Shown: positions 62,810 through 64,000 of the stretch, in pieces
Layout: the number at the start of each line of letters is the position of its first letter
Numbering within the stretch: the first letter of the stretch is position 1
Assembly: GCA_029776205.1 (NCBI GenBank)
Contig: JAKOTQ010000061.1
Span: 1 to 64,000, forward strand
Source: Bacillota bacterium
GTDB taxonomy: Bacteria; Bacillota; UBA4882; UBA8346
DNA: 64,000 nucleotides
Reading direction: 5' to 3'
Position numbers and translations under genes: made by a program
The notes under the pieces: generated by a model
Database searches by the model: none
Told to the model about the DNA's origin: nothing
What the model saw: the letters and a program-made list of their open reading frames with translations, nothing else

Positions 62810-64000
62810 TCAACCGACGGATACTGCTTGAATCTTTGGCACTAAAGCTTCACGCCATACCTCGTCCATGGATTCTACCAGAACAATCTCGATTTCAGCC
62901 GCAATATTGGCCGGTATATCTTCTAAGTCCTTTTTATTCTCTTTAGGCACCAGAACCTTTTTAATACCTCCCCGGTGGGCTGCAAGCACCTTCTCTTTCA
63001 AACCGCCAATCGGCAATACCCTGCCCCGCAGCGTGATTTCCCCGGTCATGGCGACTTCTTTGCGAACCGGCCGGTTTGTTAATGCAGACACTATAGCTGT
63101 CGCAATGGTAATCCCTGCAGACGGTCCGTCCTTGGGAATGGCTCCCTCAGGCACATGAATATGCACATCATAGCGTTCATGAAAATCTTCCTCAATCCCC
63201 AACTCTTTAGCTCGGGAACGAATATAACTGAAGGCAGCCTGAGCGGATTCCCGCATCACTTCGCCTAGTTTCCCGGTGAGGATCAAGGCCCCTTTTCCTT
63301 TCACTAGCGAAACCTCAATCGACAACATGTCGCCGCCGACTTCCGTCCACGCCAGTCCCGTAGCCAAACCAATTTGGTCGGTAGTTTCGGCCAAATTGTA
63401 ACGGTATTTGGGGGCTCCTAAGAATTTCTCCAGATTCTTCGGAGTCACCCGCACCGTTCGTTTGGTACCCTGGACAATTTCCTTCGTTGCTTTCCGGCAC
63501 AGATTGGCCAATTGCCGTTCCAAACCACGGACACCCGATTCCCGAGTATATTCGTTAATGATACGATGCAATACCTCATCCGCAACTACCAGAGTTTTCC
63601 TGCTGAGGCCATGATCTTTGGCTTGTTTCGGCAATAAGTGGCGTTTCGCGATCTCCACCTTTTCCACTTCAGTATACCCGGACAAATTGATCACTTCCAT
63701 CCGGTCCAACAACGGCCGGGGAATGGTATGCCACACATTGGCTGTGGTCATGAAAAGCACTTTGGAGAGATCAAAGGGTATTTCCAGATAGTGATCGCCG
63801 AAGTTGCTGTTCTGCTCAGGATCGAGCACTTCCAGCAAGGCTGCGGAAGGGTCACCCCGGAAATCCGTGCTCATTTTATCGATCTCATCCAATAATATTA
63901 CCGGATTTCGGGAGCCGGCCTGTTTCATAATTTGAATGATCTTTCCGGGCATCGCTCCAACATACGTACGGCGATGGCCCCGGATCTCAGCTTCGTCCCG
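62810..64000 (-). CDS. lon: ATP-dependent protease Lon, C-terminal part; gene leaves the window
   Basis: The frame is open to the right edge, so only the last 396 residues are seen; the N-terminal substrate domain and Walker A lie outside. Visible are the pore-loop start [14 protein letters not shown], Walker [11 protein letters not shown], sensor [11 protein letters not shown], the arginine-finger region [15 protein letters not shown] and the protease domain with catalytic Ser in KDGPSAG and Lys in [11 protein letters not shown] heat-shock AAA+ protease degrading misfolded and regulatory proteins. It follows the next gene upstream outside the window and precedes mutS2 after its own terminator. 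Confidence 0.97.
   Translation of the reverse strand, partial: RDEAEIRGHRRTYVGAMPGKIIQIMKQAGSRNPVILLDEIDKMSTDFRGDPSAALLEVLDPEQNSNFGDHYLEIPFDLSKVLFMTTANVWHTIPRPLLDRMEVINLSGYTEVEKVEIAKRHLLPKQAKDHGLSRKTLVVADEVLHRIINEYTRESGVRGLERQLANLCRKATKEIVQGTKRTVRVTPKNLEKFLGAPKYRYNLAETTDQIGLATGLAWTEVGGDMLSIEVSLVKGKGALILTGKLGEVMRESAQAAFSYIRSRAKELGIEEDFHERYDVHIHVPEGAIPKDGPSAGITIATAIVSALTNRPVRKEVAMTGEITLRGRVLPIGGLKEKVLAAHRGGIKKVLVPKENKKDLEDIPANIAAEIEIVLVESMDEVWREALVPKIQAVSVG

Overview
The window is a stretch of bacterial chromosome from a spore-forming, anaerobic member of the Bacillota (Firmicutes). The evidence is SpmA/SpmB, YunB, WhiA, DivIVA/SepF, Shine-Dalgarno sequences of the AGGAGG type, several TTG/GTG starts, an anaerobic class III ribonucleotide reductase, and many intrinsic terminators. 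A signal-peptide protein that looks like an outer-membrane beta-barrel porin (35234-36025), together with an RNase J/DivIVA/SpmAB gene set, fits one of the diderm Bacillota lineages (for example the Limnochordia/Hydrogenispora group). That placement is an inference. Nearly all genes are on the minus strand. No IS element, prophage, CRISPR array, rRNA or tRNA gene was found. The only stable RNA gene is tmRNA.

Layout, left to right. 1-4.9 kb: a cut-off hypothetical gene, then sbcDC (DNA end processing). 5-9 kb: accessory region with a tiny SASP-like protein under a sigma-G-like promoter, a frameshifted pectate-lyase lipoprotein, small hypotheticals and a secreted protein. 9-14.7 kb: a Pnkp-type phosphatase, ssrA and smpB flanking a strongly palindromic element, acetate kinase, a chemotaxis-type receptor with a Cys-rich tail, and secG. 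14.9-21.4 kb: lower glycolysis (whiA, pgk, tpiA, gpmI, eno, secG) without gap. 21.6-29.6 kb: spmAB, converging on the division cluster divIVA-ylmH-proC-sepF-yggS, with phoH-like, HlyD-like and pgeF genes upstream of it. 29.6-33 kb: nrdR-nrdD-nrdG behind a promoter with two NrdR-box-like sites. 33-45 kb: ygiQ, porin, xerC/D, Na/Pi transporter-phoU, trmFO-topA, smg(DUF494), dprA. 45-51.6 kb: zinc-ribbon protein, rnjA, small Cys protein, comFB, DUF2721 protein, manA, M50 protease, esterase. 51.8-56.3 kb, plus strand: a sugar-receptor-like hybrid histidine kinase (frameshifted) and an HD-GYP response regulator. 56.4-64 kb: secreted CBM-like protein, yunB, a class A penicillin-binding protein, mutS2 and the C-terminal part of lon.

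The most unusual structure not explained by genes is a family of intergenic elements built from 7-bp units (CACAGT-type, GACAG-type and AGGAG-type heptads). The units usually occur as opposed arms with the potential to fold into long hairpins. They occur at about 5.0, 14.8, 16.4, 18.9, 23.4 and 45.7 kb. A second candidate is the roughly 170-bp nested palindrome between smpB and ssrA. Two genes (pectate lyase, hybrid kinase) are each split by what looks like a single-base loss, the kinase at a G run. These may be real lesions or sequence errors.
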